Positions 21,596-33,214 of a DNA stretch of 64,000 nt are shown here, piece by piece. The stretch covers positions 72,339,371 to 72,403,370 of the forward strand of contig NC_083579.1 of NCBI RefSeq assembly GCF_027579695.1. The letters are read 5' to 3'. Numbering within the stretch: the first letter of the stretch is position 1; every line of letters begins with the position of its first letter. A program made the position numbers and the translations under genes. Source of the DNA: Neoarius graeffei. Its lineage: Eukaryota > Chordata > Actinopteri > Siluriformes > Ariidae. The notes below the pieces were generated by a model. That model ran no database searches, was not told the DNA's origin, and saw nothing but the letters and a program-made list of their open reading frames with translations.

Positions 21596-21634
21596 TGTTT
21601 TTGTACAGCTCTGCCCTGTGGTTAAAACACTGTG
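21596..21634 (-). other. V5 RSS
   Basis: CACAGTG, 23-bp spacer, ACAAAAACA. Confidence 0.92.
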
Positions 21635-22119
21635 TTCTCTCACAGCACAGAAATACACAGCGCTGTCATTATAATCCACATCTTTCACTGTGAAGAATCC
21701 TTCCTCAGGAACTGTTTTATTCACTGAAAATTTACTCTGGTTGAATTTTCCAAATTCCTGCGTGCCATAGCTGTTAGTGAACACTATGAGCTCCATGCTC
21801 TCTCCATGATACTGACAGAACCAGTACATTTGATTGTAAAGTGCACCCTTGGTGTGTGAGCAGGTTATTGTGGCTGATTGGCCCTTTTTAGCCCAAAGTG
21901 CATTGGGCTGAGAGACATCATTCGCTCCCTGAACTCCTGTGAATAAACAGCAAATGCAATGTCACTGTAATAAATATAACGTTGACGTTTATTGTCTTAT
22001 TTTGATTTATGGATATGTAAAGCAGTTATAGTATTACAGATGAAACCAGAAGCTTTGAAAAGATGTTAGTTACCTTGAATCCAGTACAGTGACTGAAACA
22101 CGATTATAATTCTTATCAT
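21635..22119 (-). CDS. T-cell receptor V segment V5 (family A)
   Basis: The leader 22119-22074 reads MIRIIIVFQSLYWIQG and the V exon is 21936-21635. It shows ATITCSHTKGALYNQMYWFCQYHGE in two parts around the core Trp, then SAVYFCAVRE. The residue after WF is Cys where most of the family has Arg, adding an odd third cysteine. The promoter motif TGACGTCA lies at 22196-22203, 77 bp from the ATG. Intron and 5' flank are nearly identical to V11, so the two are recent duplicates. Confidence 0.87.
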
Positions 22120-22195
22120 CTCTTTTAACGCTAAGACGACAGACTGAACTAAGTGTGTGTAAGGCTGTATACATTATCATCAATGATGTTTGATG

Positions 22196-22203
22196 TGACG
22201 TCA
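22196..22203. promoter_or_regulatory. V5 CRE/decamer-like promoter site
   Basis: Perfect palindrome TGACGTCA, 77 bp upstream of the V5 ATG; CREB/ATF-type site. Confidence 0.7.
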
Positions 22204-22249
22204 TAACGCCACCCACCCAGACAGTGTAAAAAATACTTCAAATTATTCA

Positions 22250-23292
22250 ACGTGACAAAACAGGCCTCAGCGTTAACTTTTGACACCTTATGGCCTCAAA
22301 AATTTTTTGCTCCCCTTAAAGACAATACTGCTATGTTTTGTAGGAGTATAATTGAGTTATTTAGGAAAAAGTACATGTTTAAAAAGAAAAAAATATATAT
22401 ATTTTTAAAAACAACATTGATTTCTGCAACGGAAGAATAAGACAAGTCCTGAAAACATGAAACATAAATCAATATCATATATAAAGACTTACATACGGTA
22501 TGAGTACATAATATGTCTTTTTATAGAGAGTTTAGGACACAAAACACGCTTTGTTTTGCCTATAACAATGATTAGCAATATTGTATAGATGAATTATAAA
22601 GCTAAACACATTATAAAACAGGAGTCTGTACTGCAGTACTGTCTTATCATTCAGTTTGCCATTGCATTTAGGAGGAAATTAAACAACCTGCCCTCCTCAC
22701 CTACATCAGCTTCCTGTACAGCCTCTGCAAATTGTGGGTGCCATTCACGCTGTCCCTCCATCCGCCATAGGTGGACTGCCCTCTCAGCATTATATGCATC
22801 AAGATCCGGGCCCTGTAGAGCTGGGGTTCTCAATCTTTTCTGCTTTAAGGCCAACCTATTCAAACTTGTAATGAGTTGGGCCCATTAAAAAAAAGATCCC
22901 CAATTATTTTGGCTCATCTATTCTATTCAAATTTCATAATATATTGTAAAGTGTATTAATGGGATGCAACATCACTCCCTGTTACAGATGGAAATTTAAA
23001 TAAATGCAATAAAAACACATTTTTAGATTGTAGGTATTGTATTTAAAACTGTATGGATGTGTAGGAAGCCAAACGATGTGTGCAGGTCATTCTCAGTCTA
23101 AAGGGGTTAATGATCCAAAAGTGGAGTCTGGTTCATTAACACAAGAACTTATTGCTACGTTTGTGTTCAGCAAACAAGCAAGTTATTAAAACCAAGAAAT
23201 CCACTCAAAAGAAGTGGATATAGAAACCACTCAATGGGATTAGGTCCTTACACGCTAACAAAGAAGGATTTTTCCTATGAAAGAAAAATTTA
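22250..23292. other. V5 upstream spacer, no gene supported
   Basis: AT-rich. A block at 22660-22870 encodes WHPQFAEAVQEADVGE on the minus strand and ends in GGGTTCTCAATCTTTT, a motif like some hAT ends, so a decayed transposon piece is possible. I could not delimit it. Confidence 0.35.
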
Positions 23293-23304
23293 CCACCTAA
23301 ATTT

Positions 23305-23681
23305 CTCATCTCATCTCATTATCTCTAGCCGCTTTATCCTTCTACAGGGTTGCAGGCAAGCTGGAGCCTATCCCAGCTGACTACGGGCGAAAGGCGGGGT
23401 ACACCCTGGACAAGTTGCCAGGTCATCACAGGGCTGACACATAGACACAGACAACCATTCACACTCACATTCACACCTACGGTCAATTTAGAGTCACCAG
23501 TTAACCTAACCTGCATGTCTTTGGACTGTGGGGGAAACCGGAGCACCCGGAGGAAACCCACGCGGACACGGGGAGAACATGCAAACTCCACACAGAAAGG
23601 CCCTTGCCGGCCCCGGGGCTCGAACCCAGGACCTTCTTGCTGTGAGGCGACAGCGCTAACCACTACACCACCGTGCCGCCC
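23305..23681 (-). mobile_element. tRNA-derived SINE, full length
   Basis: Complete copy, flanked by CCACCTAAATTT (23293-23304, 23682-23693). Confidence 0.92.
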
Positions 23682-24395
23682 CCACCTAAATTTGACATTA
23701 GTAAAATAAAATTTGATTATATTGTCGGCGGAACCAAATACAAAGACAATAGTTATGCATACTGTTAATTAAATTAATGTGAAGATAAACTCTTTGATGC
23801 AAAACATGGGTCAAAAGTGACCCGGCTGAGTTTTTATCTTCTATATCTTTGCAATAAATTAATTCCATCATTCAGTATTCAAGGTATTCCTCAATTAACT
23901 TGTTTTTGATCATCATACATCCTTATTTAATTTTTTTCCTTTCTTACTTTTTGAATAAAAACTCTTTTTGTATCACTACCCTTCTAATGCACAACATGGG
24001 TCAAAAACAACCTGCATTCATTTTCCAGGTTATTTCATGTATGGCTGAATGTTTCTATGATATACTTTTGAAATAAATTCATTTTGTCATTTACTTTTCC
24101 AAATATGCAGTAAATATCTTGTTTTTGTTTGGCACAAATCATCATTTTTATTTTTCCTTTCTTAAGTTATGAACAAGCACAGCTTTTGTAATTCTACATC
24201 AAGTTTACACACATGGGTCAGAACCGATCCGCATGCATTTACTCCAGCGTTTGGTGGGAACTGTGAATTGTGCTTGTGTCAGACATTTCACAGCTCAGCA
24301 CAGCGCCCTTTGCCCATCTAATACATGGAAGTAATGTTTTTCAATTGTTCTAACATTACCTTAGAAGAAATTGATTATGTTTAGGTTACCTTGAG

Positions 24396-24762
24396 GGGCG
24401 GCACGGTGGTGTAGTGGTTAGCGCTGTCGCCTCACAGTAAGAGGGTCCGGGTTTGAGCCCCGTGGCCGGCGAGGGCCTTTCTGTGTGGAGTTTGCATGTT
24501 CTCCCCGTATCCGCGTGGGTTTCCTCCAGGTGCTCCGGTTTCCTCCACAGTCCAAAGACATGCAGGTTAGGTTAACTGGTGACTCTAAATTGACCGTGAG
24601 TGTGAGTGTGAATGGTCTGTGTCTATGTGTCAGCCCTGTGATGACCTGGCGACTTGTCCAGGGTGTACCCCGCCTTTCGCCCGTAGTCAGCTGGGATAGG
24701 CTCCAGCTTGCCTGCGACCCTGTAGAACAGGATAAAGCGGCTAGAGATAATGAGATGAGATG
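24396..24762 (+). mobile_element. tRNA-derived SINE, full length
   Basis: Flanked by the 13-bp duplication AGGTTACCTTGAG (24383-24395, 24763-24775). Confidence 0.93.
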
Positions 24763-24966
24763 AGGTTACCTTGAGATTGAGTAGATTACTTGTCAGAAAG
24801 TTACAAGTAATTACTATTAGCTACCTAGCTGTTGACATATTCTACTTTAGTTAGCTAATTTTATTGTAGTTGGCTTAGCTAACTACATAGCTAATAAATA
24901 AATAACTGGCCCCATTCACTGCTAAAGTAACTACTTGAAACAAATTATTATTACACTATTAAGACA

Positions 24967-25342
24967 GGGTGGCACGGTGGTTTAGTGGTTAGCGCTGTCG
25001 CCTCACAGCAAGAAGGTCCGGGTTCGAGCCCCGTGGCCAGCGAGGGCCTTTCTGTGTGGAGTTTGCATGTTCTCCCCGTGTCCACGTGGGTTTCCTCCGG
25101 GTGCTCCGGTTTCCCCCACAGTCCAACGACATGCAGGTTAGGTTAACTGGTGACTCTAAATTGAGCGTAGGTGTGAATGTGAGTGTGAATGGTTGTCTGT
25201 GTCTATGTGTCAGCCCTGTGATGACCTGGCGACTTGTCCAGGGTGTACCCCGCCTTTCACCCATAGTCAGCTGGGATAGGCTCCAGCTTGCCTGCGACCC
25301 TGTAGAAGGATAAAGCGGCTAGAGATAATGAGATGAGATGAG
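24967..25342 (+). mobile_element. tRNA-derived SINE, full length
   Basis: Complete head-to-tail copy. The target duplication is short and unclear (ACTATT). Confidence 0.88.
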
Positions 25343-25623
25343 ACTATTTTAAATCACACTTGGATGGCCCATGTGTAGTAATATAAAAAGTATTTTTGTT
25401 CATAAAGTAGGAAAGAAAAAATTAAATTAATGATTTGTGGTAATTAAAAACAAGATATTTAAAGAATACTTGGAATATTCAATCATAAAATAAATTGATT
25501 TCAAAAGATAGAGCAAAGAAAAACTCAGTCAGCATGAAATAACCTGGAAAATGAATGCGGGTCATTTTTTACCCATGTTGTGCATTAGAAGGGGTGTGCA
25601 TATGTTTTGCATCAAAGGGTTAA

Positions 25624-26270
25624 CAGATAATCAACAGATTTAAAATCTAGGTTTTTTTTTTTTTCAAAAGACTGTGTATATTTTAGACTTTTGTATTTGT
25701 AATTATTTGTATCTGTACATGCGCGAGCCCACCAGCTCTGCTGATCAACTTATCATGTTTAAATAAAGTTATTCATTCATTACGAGTTGGAAAATTATCC
25801 ATCCGTTGAGTTCCCCGACATCTCAAACTACACTGCAAAAATTTATATCTTAGCAAGTGAAAATATCTTGAAACACACACAAATGCGCACATGCACCTGA
25901 AGCGAGCCAATCAGAATCACCATTACAAATCGGGAAGAAAAAAACAAAACGATGATCACAGGGGAGGCGTGGATGCTGGATAATACGTCTTGTTTTTTGT
26001 AATGTACTCACTCGAAAATAATTTTTGTACTAAAAGAAGCTGACCATAGGTGAGCCCGAACAGGCCTAACTCGCTAAAATGTTTCTGCCAGAATGTCTTG
26101 GGTGGGTAAATCAGGCATTCGGGCAATGCCTGGTGTTGAGGCTAGCAAAAACTGTCAATGAGCGCTTATGGTGATTCAGATGGTGGAAAACTCAAGAAAA
26201 CCTGACCTAATGGTTTAACCGTGCTGCCTGTGTGTGTGCATGTTTGTGTGGTTTATTATGAAACCAAATC
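25624..26270. other. No feature recognised
   Basis: Mixed AT-rich sequence 3' of V6. No supported gene; 26220-26270 resembles DNA at 39120-39170 upstream of another family B flank. Confidence 0.4.
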
Positions 26271-26321
26271 CAGCCCACAGCTGCAGGTGTTCTGGTTTGG
26301 GGGTAACGTGGATCAGATGAA

Positions 26322-26359
26322 GGTTTTTGTCATTAAATGAGCTGATCTACAGCACTGTG
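26322..26359 (-). other. V6 RSS
   Basis: CACAGTG, 22-bp spacer, ACAAAAACC. Confidence 0.92.
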
Positions 26360-26806
26360 TAATAAGCTGCACAGAAATACACAGCACTGTCGCTCACTGA
26401 AAGACTGTTTATGGTCAAAGAGCCGTTGTTGGTCCCATCACCACTCAGTTGGATGTTTGTTTTAAATTCTGCCTCCAGGTTTGGAGAAGTGCTAAAAATG
26501 TATCCTATGAGTGTAAATCCTGTGTCCTGGCTGTGTTTGTACCACAGAATGCGGTCATAGCTCTTTACACTGTGTGAACATTTGATCTCAGCAACCTCGT
26601 CTGTTTTTTTTATGAGATCAGGAGGATTCTGGACGACAGAACAAACACCAGAACCTGTGGAGAGAAAAAGAAAGAATTCAAGACAAATTGGGGGAAAAAA
26701 GAAATGAAAAAGAAAATGTATTAATTGTTTGTAGATGATATATTATACATTGGATAAATTCACCTGCTAAATACAAAAGTATGGTGATGATGAGAGCAGG
26801 AACCAT
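26360..26806 (-). CDS. T-cell receptor V segment V6 (family B)
   Basis: The leader 26806-26764 reads MVPALIITILLYLAG; the V exon is 26654-26360 (295 bp) and open. Distinct residues are LIKKTDEV and GYIFSTSPNLEAEFKTNIQ. It ends DSAVYFCAAYY at a consensus RSS. The longest GT run of the window (26823-26895) starts about 17 bp before the ATG, so the 5' untranslated region or core promoter must span it or start inside it. Confidence 0.88.
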
Positions 26807-26819
26807 GCTGAGTCTCTCT

Positions 26820-26822
<3 letters not shown>

Positions 26823-26895
<73 letters not shown>
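26823..26895. repeat. (GT)n microsatellite at V6 promoter
   Basis: A pure GT run just upstream of the V6 leader. Confidence 0.95.
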
Positions 26896-26896
<1 letters not shown>

Positions 26897-26998
26897 CACG
26901 CACAGTGGGCAGGGGTGCTGCTCTGAATGAAACTAAGACAAAACGGACATGTGTGTTACCATTGGTTTTAGAAATGTACCTCTTTTCTTCTTCTTCAG

Positions 26999-27161
26999 GT
27001 GGTGTAGTGGTTGGTACTGTTGTGTCACAACAAGAAGGTTCTTGGTTTGAGCCCAGTGGCCGACCTTTCAAACTCAACCTTTCTGTGTTGAGTTTGCATG
27101 TTCTTCCCGTGTCTGTGTGGGTTTCCTCTGGGTGCTCTGGTTTCCCCCATAGTCCAAAGAC
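26999..27161 (+). mobile_element. SINE, left part, split by a LINE
   Basis: Head and body up to AGTCCAAAGAC. The rest resumes at 28750. Confidence 0.85.
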
Positions 27162-28744
27162 TGTGGGGTCATCACAGTGTGAAAACCATCACAGGCCACA
27201 ACACAAAGACTTGAGTCATTGAGGGGACAATGGAGGGGGCGAACAAGTTGAATGACTTCTTCAACTGGTTCAACCAGCCCATGTCCTCCCCCCTCCCCCT
27301 CACTGCAGCCATCTCTCCTTCTTCCCTCAACACACCTCCCCCCGTCATCGCAGCAGCCCCTCCTCCCCCTCCTCCCCCACTTCAACACAGACTCCTCCAT
27401 GTATTACTGCAGACCAGGTCAGAGGTCAACTGAGGAAGCTTCATCCCAGGAAAGCAGCAGGCCTGGACAAGGTGTGTCCTCGACTACTGAAGACCTGTGC
27501 TGCTGAACTGGGTGAACCACTCCAATGCATCTTCAACCTCAGCCTGCAGCTGGGGAGAGTGACTACCCTCTGGAAGACATCATGCATCGTTCCAGTTCCC
27601 AAGAAGAACCGGCCCAGCGAGCTGAAGGACTTCCAACCGGTGGCACTCACTTCACATCTGATGAAGATGTTGGAGCGGCTCTTCCTCAGCCTCCACAGAC
27701 CCCAGGTGCAACACGCCCAGGACTGTCTGCAGTTTGCGTACCGGGCAGGTGTTGGTGTGCAAGATGCCATCCTCTACCTGCTACACCGAGCCCACTTGCA
27801 CCTGGATAAGGGAAATGGCACAGTGAGGATCCTCTTCTTGGACTTCTCGAGTGCCTTCAACACCATCCAGCCCCTTATGCTTCAGGACAAACTGAACAGT
27901 ATGCGAGTGGACCCCTGCCTGGTCACCTGGATCCCCAGCTACCTCACCGACAGGCCTCAGTATGTCAGGCTGAAGGACATCACGTCTGACACTGTGATTA
28001 GCAGCACCAAAGCACCCCAGGGCACGGTGCTGGCCCCTTTTCTCTTCACCCTGTACACCGTGGACTTCTGCTACAACTCGGAGCTGTGTCACATTCAGAA
28101 GTTCGCCGATGACACAGCCATCCTGGATTGTATCAGGGATGACAGAAAGGAGGAGTATAGGAGCCTGGTGAGGGACTTTGCCATTTGGTGCAACAGGAAC
28201 CATCTGCAGCTCAACACCTTGAAGACCAAGGAGCTGGTCATTGACATTGGGAGGTCCAGACCAAGGTCACGACCAGTTCTGATTGAGGGAGTCGAGGTGG
28301 AGGCTGTGGATTCCTACAAATACCTCAGGCTGTGGCTGGACAGCAAGCTGGACTGGACTTGCAACACCAACCACTTGTACAGGAAGGGACAGAGCAGGCT
28401 ATACTTCCTTTGGAGGCTGCGGTCCTTTAACATCTGCAAGAAATTCCTGTGGATGTTCTATCAGTCTGTGGTCGCCAGTGTCCTGTTTTACACTGTGGTG
28501 TGCTGGGGGGTCAGCACATCCAAGAAGGACACATCCAGGCTGAACATACTGATCAAACTGATTTAATTTATCTAGAAGTTTTTCTCTATTTTCTATTCTC
28601 TGTTTATCCTGTAATGATGCCGCTGGAATTTTAATTTCCCTGAGGGAACCCTCCCAAAGGGATCAATAAAGTTCTATCTAATCTAATCTAATCTAATCTA
28701 ATCTAATCTAATCTAATCTAATCTAATCTAATCTAATCTAATCT
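27162..28744 (+). mobile_element. Rex1/Babar-like LINE, 5'-truncated, internally deleted
   Basis: It encodes reverse transcriptase from about 27415 to 28566, with FLDFSSAFNTIQ, the catalytic KFADDTAI box, and YKYLRLWLDSKLDW. The C-terminal part seen in the copy at 45863-46396 is missing: after LNILIKLI the sequence jumps straight to the 3' untranslated region. It ends in AGGGATCAATAAAG and an (ATCTA)n tail at 28677-28744. Flanking AAGAC (27157-27161, 28745-28749) shows insertion into a SINE. Upstream Pro-rich frames are fragments of the same element. Confidence 0.87.
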
Positions 28745-28749
28745 AAGAC

Positions 28750-28960
28750 ATGCAGGTTAGGCTAATTGGTGGCTCTAAATTGAGCGTAGGTGTGAATGTG
28801 AGTGTGAATGGTTGTTTGTCTCTGTGTGTCAGCCCTGTGATGACCTGGCGACTTTCTAGGGTGTACCCCGCCTCTCGCCCATAGTCAGCTGGGATAGGCT
28901 CCAGCTCGCCAGTGACCCTGCACAGAATAAGTGGCTACGGATAATGGATGGATGGACGGA
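28750..28960 (+). mobile_element. SINE, right part, after the LINE
   Basis: Continues ATGCAGGTTAGGC where the left part stopped, to the GATAATGGATGGATGG end. Confidence 0.85.
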
Positions 28961-29346
28961 TGGCATTTCTAATAAAAGGGCGCCCTCTAACTGATTGCAT
29001 CATATACATCATTATCTTGCCTCATTATAAATGCTAACATCAATGTAAATTGAATCTCTTTGCGTTCAGCTTCAATAAACTGATCCCATTAATTTGTATA
29101 TGTTGCATTATTCGTATATTACAGGATAATCTTTAACCTGGTAAACTGTTCAGACTCAAACTCAAGCAAAATTTTCTCCTCTGAATTGTTGAAAAAGTAA
29201 ATTTTTATAAACTTCCAAAAACATTAGCATAAAATGTTTTCGTCTGTATAAAGTACGTGTGTAACAATAACTCAAAGTTTTATAGATTTGTTGTGTTATA
29301 CTGCCCCCTGTAGGTGTCTCTATTTCTTCCTGCCTTCTACACAGTG

Positions 29347-29385
29347 TGTTTTTGTACAGCTCTGCCCTGTGGTTAAAACACTGTG
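29347..29385 (-). other. V7 RSS
   Basis: CACAGTG, 23-bp spacer, ACAAAAACA. Confidence 0.92.
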
Positions 29386-29891
29386 TTCTCTCACAGCACA
29401 GAAATACACAGCGCTGTCATTATAATCCACAGCTTTCACTGTGAAGAATCCTTCCTCAGGAACTGTTTTATTCACTGAAAATTTACTTGGGTTGAATTTT
29501 CCAAAGTCTGGATCTTTATAGCTGGTAGTGTACACTATGAGCTCCATGCTCTCTCCTTGATATTGACGATACCAGTACATTTCTCTGTAAGCTGAACCCT
29601 TTGTCTGTGAGCATTTTATTGTGGCTGATTGGCCCAGTTTAACCCTGAGTATACTGGGCTGAGAGACATCATTTGCATCTGCAACTCCTGTGAATAAACA
29701 GGACATAAAGTGTTAAGTTTACGTATGTAAGCTAGCTGTTAATTTTATGTTTTGATGCAGAGGTGTATACAAAATTTGTCATGTTACTATGAGAATCATG
29801 TTGCTGCTTATTCTTACAGAGACGTCCAGTCGTTTTTGTAGTTACCTTGAATCCAGTAAAGTGACTGAAACACGAGTATAATCCTGATCAT
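29386..29891 (-). CDS. T-cell receptor V segment V7 (family A)
   Basis: The leader 29891-29846 reads MIRIILVFQSLYWIQG and the V exon is 29687-29386. Key text is ATIKCSQTKGSAYREMYWYR, then KDPDFGKFNPSKFSVNK and SAVYFCAVRE. The promoter site TGACATCA is 77 bp upstream of the ATG. Its 5' and 3' flanks match V8 and V10, but the flank at about 29065 lacks the SINE that both of those carry. Intact. Confidence 0.9.
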
Positions 29892-29967
29892 GTCTCTTGA
29901 TGTCAAGGCTGCAGAGTGAACTAAGAGTGTGTAAGATTACACACATTCCTGTTAATCATGTATGATG

Positions 29968-29975
29968 TGACATCA
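29968..29975. promoter_or_regulatory. V7 CRE/decamer-like promoter site
   Basis: TGACATCA, 77 bp upstream of the V7 ATG; a variant of the V-beta decamer AGTGAYRTCA. Confidence 0.65.
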
Positions 29976-30299
29976 CAACTCCACCCACAGAGACAGTGAA
30001 AAAATACGTTGATATAATTGACTATTGAATATTGCCAATGTTTGAACATGAGTACACAGTTGATGGAACAGGATGAGTTCATTTTACAAACATAAATTAT
30101 TATACTGAGCAGTAAGCAATTTTTACACATAAAATAACAACTCATAATCTATAAATAGCTCATTAGGACCTGGCGCTGGACAAAGTCCCCTCAGAGTTCT
30201 ACTCTGGATCGGGCAGGAAATGGCACTGGAACCTTAGGTGGAGGCTTGGGTTCTGGTTGGGTCTTGAATGGGAGAATAAACGCAGGTGGGGGCTTTGGT

Positions 30300-30990
30300 T
30301 TAGGCTTGGACTCGGCCATGGACATGAGGAGGGTCAGGGGCTCAGGCATAGACATGAGCGTGGACTCTGGCATAGACATGGGATTGAGCTCACATGGGCT
30401 CAGGCATAGAATCAGGCATGGACATGGGCTCAGACATAGAATCAGGCATGGACATGGGTTCAGACATAGAATCAGGCATGGACATGGGTTCAGGCATAGA
30501 CATGGGTTCAGGAATAGACATGGAATTGAACACAGGCATGGACTCAAACATGGTCATGGTCTCAGTCATTGGCATGGGATTGAGAGTGGGCATAATATGG
30601 GCTCAGGCATAGAATCGGGCATGGGCTCTGGCATAGACTCAGGCATGGACATGCGTTCAGACATAGACATGGGTTCAGGCATAGACATGGATTTGAACAC
30701 AGGCATGGACTTGAACATGGGCATGGACTCAGGCATTGGCATAGACATGGACTCAGGCATGGACCTGGGCTTGACCATGGTGTCAGCATGGGCATGAACT
30801 CGAACATGGGCATGGACTCAGTTGTCGGCATGGGCATGGATTCGAATATGGCCATGGGTGTGTACTCTGGCTTAGACTCTGACCTTGGCATAGACATGAG
30901 TTTGGACATGGGCTTGGACTTTGGCCTTGGCCTGGGCTCTGGCATTAGCATGAGAATTAACTTGGACATGGACTTGGATTGAGGCTTGGT
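30300..30990. repeat. Minisatellite built on an 18-bp theme
   Basis: Imperfect repeats of GGCATAGACATGGGTTCA and close variants. Units are mostly multiples of three, so long frames stay open on both strands, rich in Met-Pro-Glu-Ser on one and Gly-Met-Asp on the other. I treat those frames as by-products. Confidence 0.85.
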
Positions 30991-31480
30991 CTTGGGCTTT
31001 GAGACAAGCATAGGCTTTGCATTGGGCATGGGCTCTGGTGTTCTAACACAGGCACATTTGACACAGGATGAGACATGGTTGTGCATGCCAGTGAGTATGT
31101 GAGGCCACCAGTATTTGGCCCTGAGGAGCTGGTACGTGCCCCTAATGCCCAGGTAGCCAGTGAATGGTGAGGTGTGTGCCCATGCGATAACCCGGTCTCT
31201 GGGACATGCCGGAACATACCTGAGGTGAGCCAGGCAGTGAGCGGGAATTTGAAGTGGCAAGGTGCAAAAGACAGTCTCATCCTCCCTGGAGCTAGGTGGT
31301 GGAATGACGATCTCATCTTCACTGGAGCCCGGCATTAAGGTCTCCCTGTCTGCCTCTGTGTTAGCCTTCCAGGTATCAGCCCCCCCAAAAAATGTAGGGA
31401 TTGTTCCCTCTTTGTATTTGCCATATCATGGCGCTGCTCAGCCTGCAATCTCTCTTCCGCTGCATCCATTTTTGGGTGAA
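30991..31480 (-). mobile_element. Ty3/gypsy-like LTR retrotransposon fossil, pol fragment
   Basis: A short stretch at about 31030-31340 resembles the zinc-binding (HHCC) part of a gypsy-type integrase. No LTRs, gag, protease or reverse transcriptase are seen nearby. It is a small, broken, old fragment fused to the minisatellite on its left. Confidence 0.6.
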
Positions 31481-32200
31481 GTATTCTGACAGTAATGTTG
31501 GCTATGGACGTATTATTGCTTTTGTTTTATTTTGTATATATAGTTTATTATGGTGGAAAGTGACATTTGATTAGTGGTGGTATGGAGGATTAGGATTGGA
31601 TAAATTATTACTTCTTCCTAATCCTTTCTGAACATTATGTTATTGCCTTGTGGCTACGCTATTCTGTTTGTTTATGATGATGTTTTGATTATTGCATTTT
31701 TTATTTAAAATTTTTATTTTTATATCTTTCTTCTTTATTGTTCAGAATAAAGTAATCAATCAATCAATCAATATAAGTGCAGAAAGCATATTTATTTATT
31801 AAATAACAAGGAAGCATACAGATCAGAAACGTTAAGCAAACAGCAGAGTTGATAAGAGGCATGGGTCATACAAGGCACGAACAGAACACTGGAGGCAAGA
31901 CAAAAGGCCTGCAATAAACAAAGCAAAATCAAAACCAGAGTAAATGCAGAGGCACAAAGCTTAGTATTCAAAGACACATGGTATGGCAGAGACACTTTGC
32001 AAAGTCCTTGAATTATTTGCATCCTTATTGGTATGTGCTAATTGCACTCTAATCCAGGACAACTGCATGTAATTAGTATTTGTGGCACGCACAGCGCACA
32101 GATCCACGTGGACGCAAACAACAGTACACTGAGCGCACTGATGTGACAGCATTAGAGACTCAAACTCAAGCAAAATTTTCTCCTTTGAATTGTTGAAAAA
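31481..32200. other. No gene; V-flank scrap at the end
   Basis: AT-rich sequence with an (AATC)n run near 31755. At 32155-32200 a scrap of family A 3' flank (CAAACTCAAGCAAAATTTTC) appears, a sign of rearrangement. Confidence 0.45.
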
Positions 32201-32205
32201 GCAAA

Positions 32206-32486
32206 GTGGAGTTTGCATGTTCTCGCCGTGTCTGTGTGGGTTTCCTCCGGGTGCTCCGGTTTCCCCCACAGTCCAAAGATAAGGTTAATTGGTGGCTCTA
32301 AATTGACCGTAGGTATGAATGTGAGCGTGAATTGTCATTTGTCTCTATGTGTCACCCCTGTGATGACCTGGCGACTTGTCCAGGGTGTACTCCGCCTCTT
32401 GCCCATAGTCAGCTGAGATAGGCTCCAGCTTGCCCATGACCCTGCACAGGATAAATGGCTACAGATAATGGCTGGATAGATGGATG
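32206..32486 (+). mobile_element. SINE fragment (body and 3' end)
   Basis: Starts within the body at GGAGTTTGCATGTTCTC and runs to a (GATG)n-like end; the tRNA head is missing. Confidence 0.8.
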
Positions 32487-32604
32487 GCATTTCTAATGAA
32501 AGGGCTCCCTCTAGCAGATTGCATAATGTGCATCATTATCTTGCCTCATTGTAAATTCTAGCGTCAATGTAAATTTAATCTCTTTGTGTTCACCTTCAAT
32601 AAAC

Positions 32605-32887
32605 AAGTCAAAGTCCTTCCCGCACTACTCATGGCACATTTGGCGCCGCCGATCTCCATTTCGTAGTGCTCGGCATCTCACGTATATTACATAGCTAGGG
32701 TTAGAGTGGGCGGCTGGTCCTCTGGTAACTACGAGAGTTTGACTCCCCACTCGCATGTGTATTGTAGCGTGCCTTGCCAGATGGCAGTAGGCACCATTTG
32801 ATCTTTGGTATGACCCAACCGTGAGTAGAACTCACGATCTCCCGATCAAGAGGTGGACACGCTAACCACTAGGCCACTCGCCAGTGG
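32605..32887 (-). mobile_element. Second tRNA-derived SINE family
   Basis: The minus strand begins GGCGAGTGGCCTAGTGGTTA with box A, then GATCGTGAGTTCTACTC for box B. It is unrelated to the common SINE. Near-identical TTCACCTTCAATAAAC and TTCACTTCAATAAAC flank it (32589, 32888). The same insertion is at 36200-36489, while V5 and V7 flanks have the empty site. Confidence 0.85.
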
Positions 32888-33175
32888 TTCACTTCAATAA
32901 ACTGATCCCATTAATTAGTATATGTTGCATTATTCAGATATTACAGTATCATCTTGTAACCTGGTAAATTGTTCAGACACTCAAACTCAAGCAAAATTTT
33001 CTCCTCTGGATTGTTGAAAAAGCAACTCTTTATAACCTTCCGAAACATTAGCATAAAATGTTTGTCTGTATAATCAAAAAAATTTGTCTGCAACCATGAC
33101 TCAAAGTTTTATAGATGTGTTGTGTTATACTGCCCCCTGTAGGTGTCTCTATTTCTTCCTGCCTTCCACACAGTG

Positions 33176-33214
33176 TGTTTTTGTACAGCTCTGCCCTGTG
33201 GTTAAAACACTGTG
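33176..33214 (-). other. V8 RSS
   Basis: CACAGTG, 23-bp spacer, ACAAAAACA. Confidence 0.92.

Larger units (their letters stand above)
23790..25619. mobile_element. TTAA-type (piggyBac-like) non-autonomous element
   Basis: The ends are inverted: CTCTTTGATGCAAAACATGG at the left and the complement CCCTTTGATGCAAAACATAT at the right, next to TTAA at 25620-25623. Internal CTAATGCACAACATGGGTC and CATTTTCCAGGTTATTTCAT blocks at 23985-24040 reappear inverted at 25540-25590. Two complete SINEs inserted later (24396-24762, 24967-25342). No transposase. The left TTAA is degenerate. Confidence 0.65.

Noticed and set aside
22589-22888. Overlapping frames with WHPQFAEAVQEADVGE
   Set aside because: Possibly a transposase scrap, but borders and family could not be established, so not called as a gene.
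30246-31335. Long Met/Pro/Ser-rich and Gly/Met-rich frames
   Set aside because: Generated by an 18-bp minisatellite; open on both strands, no domain.
32761-32887. tRNA-like sequence with A and B boxes
   Set aside because: Does not fold as a tRNA from what I can see and continues into a SINE body; called as SINE instead.
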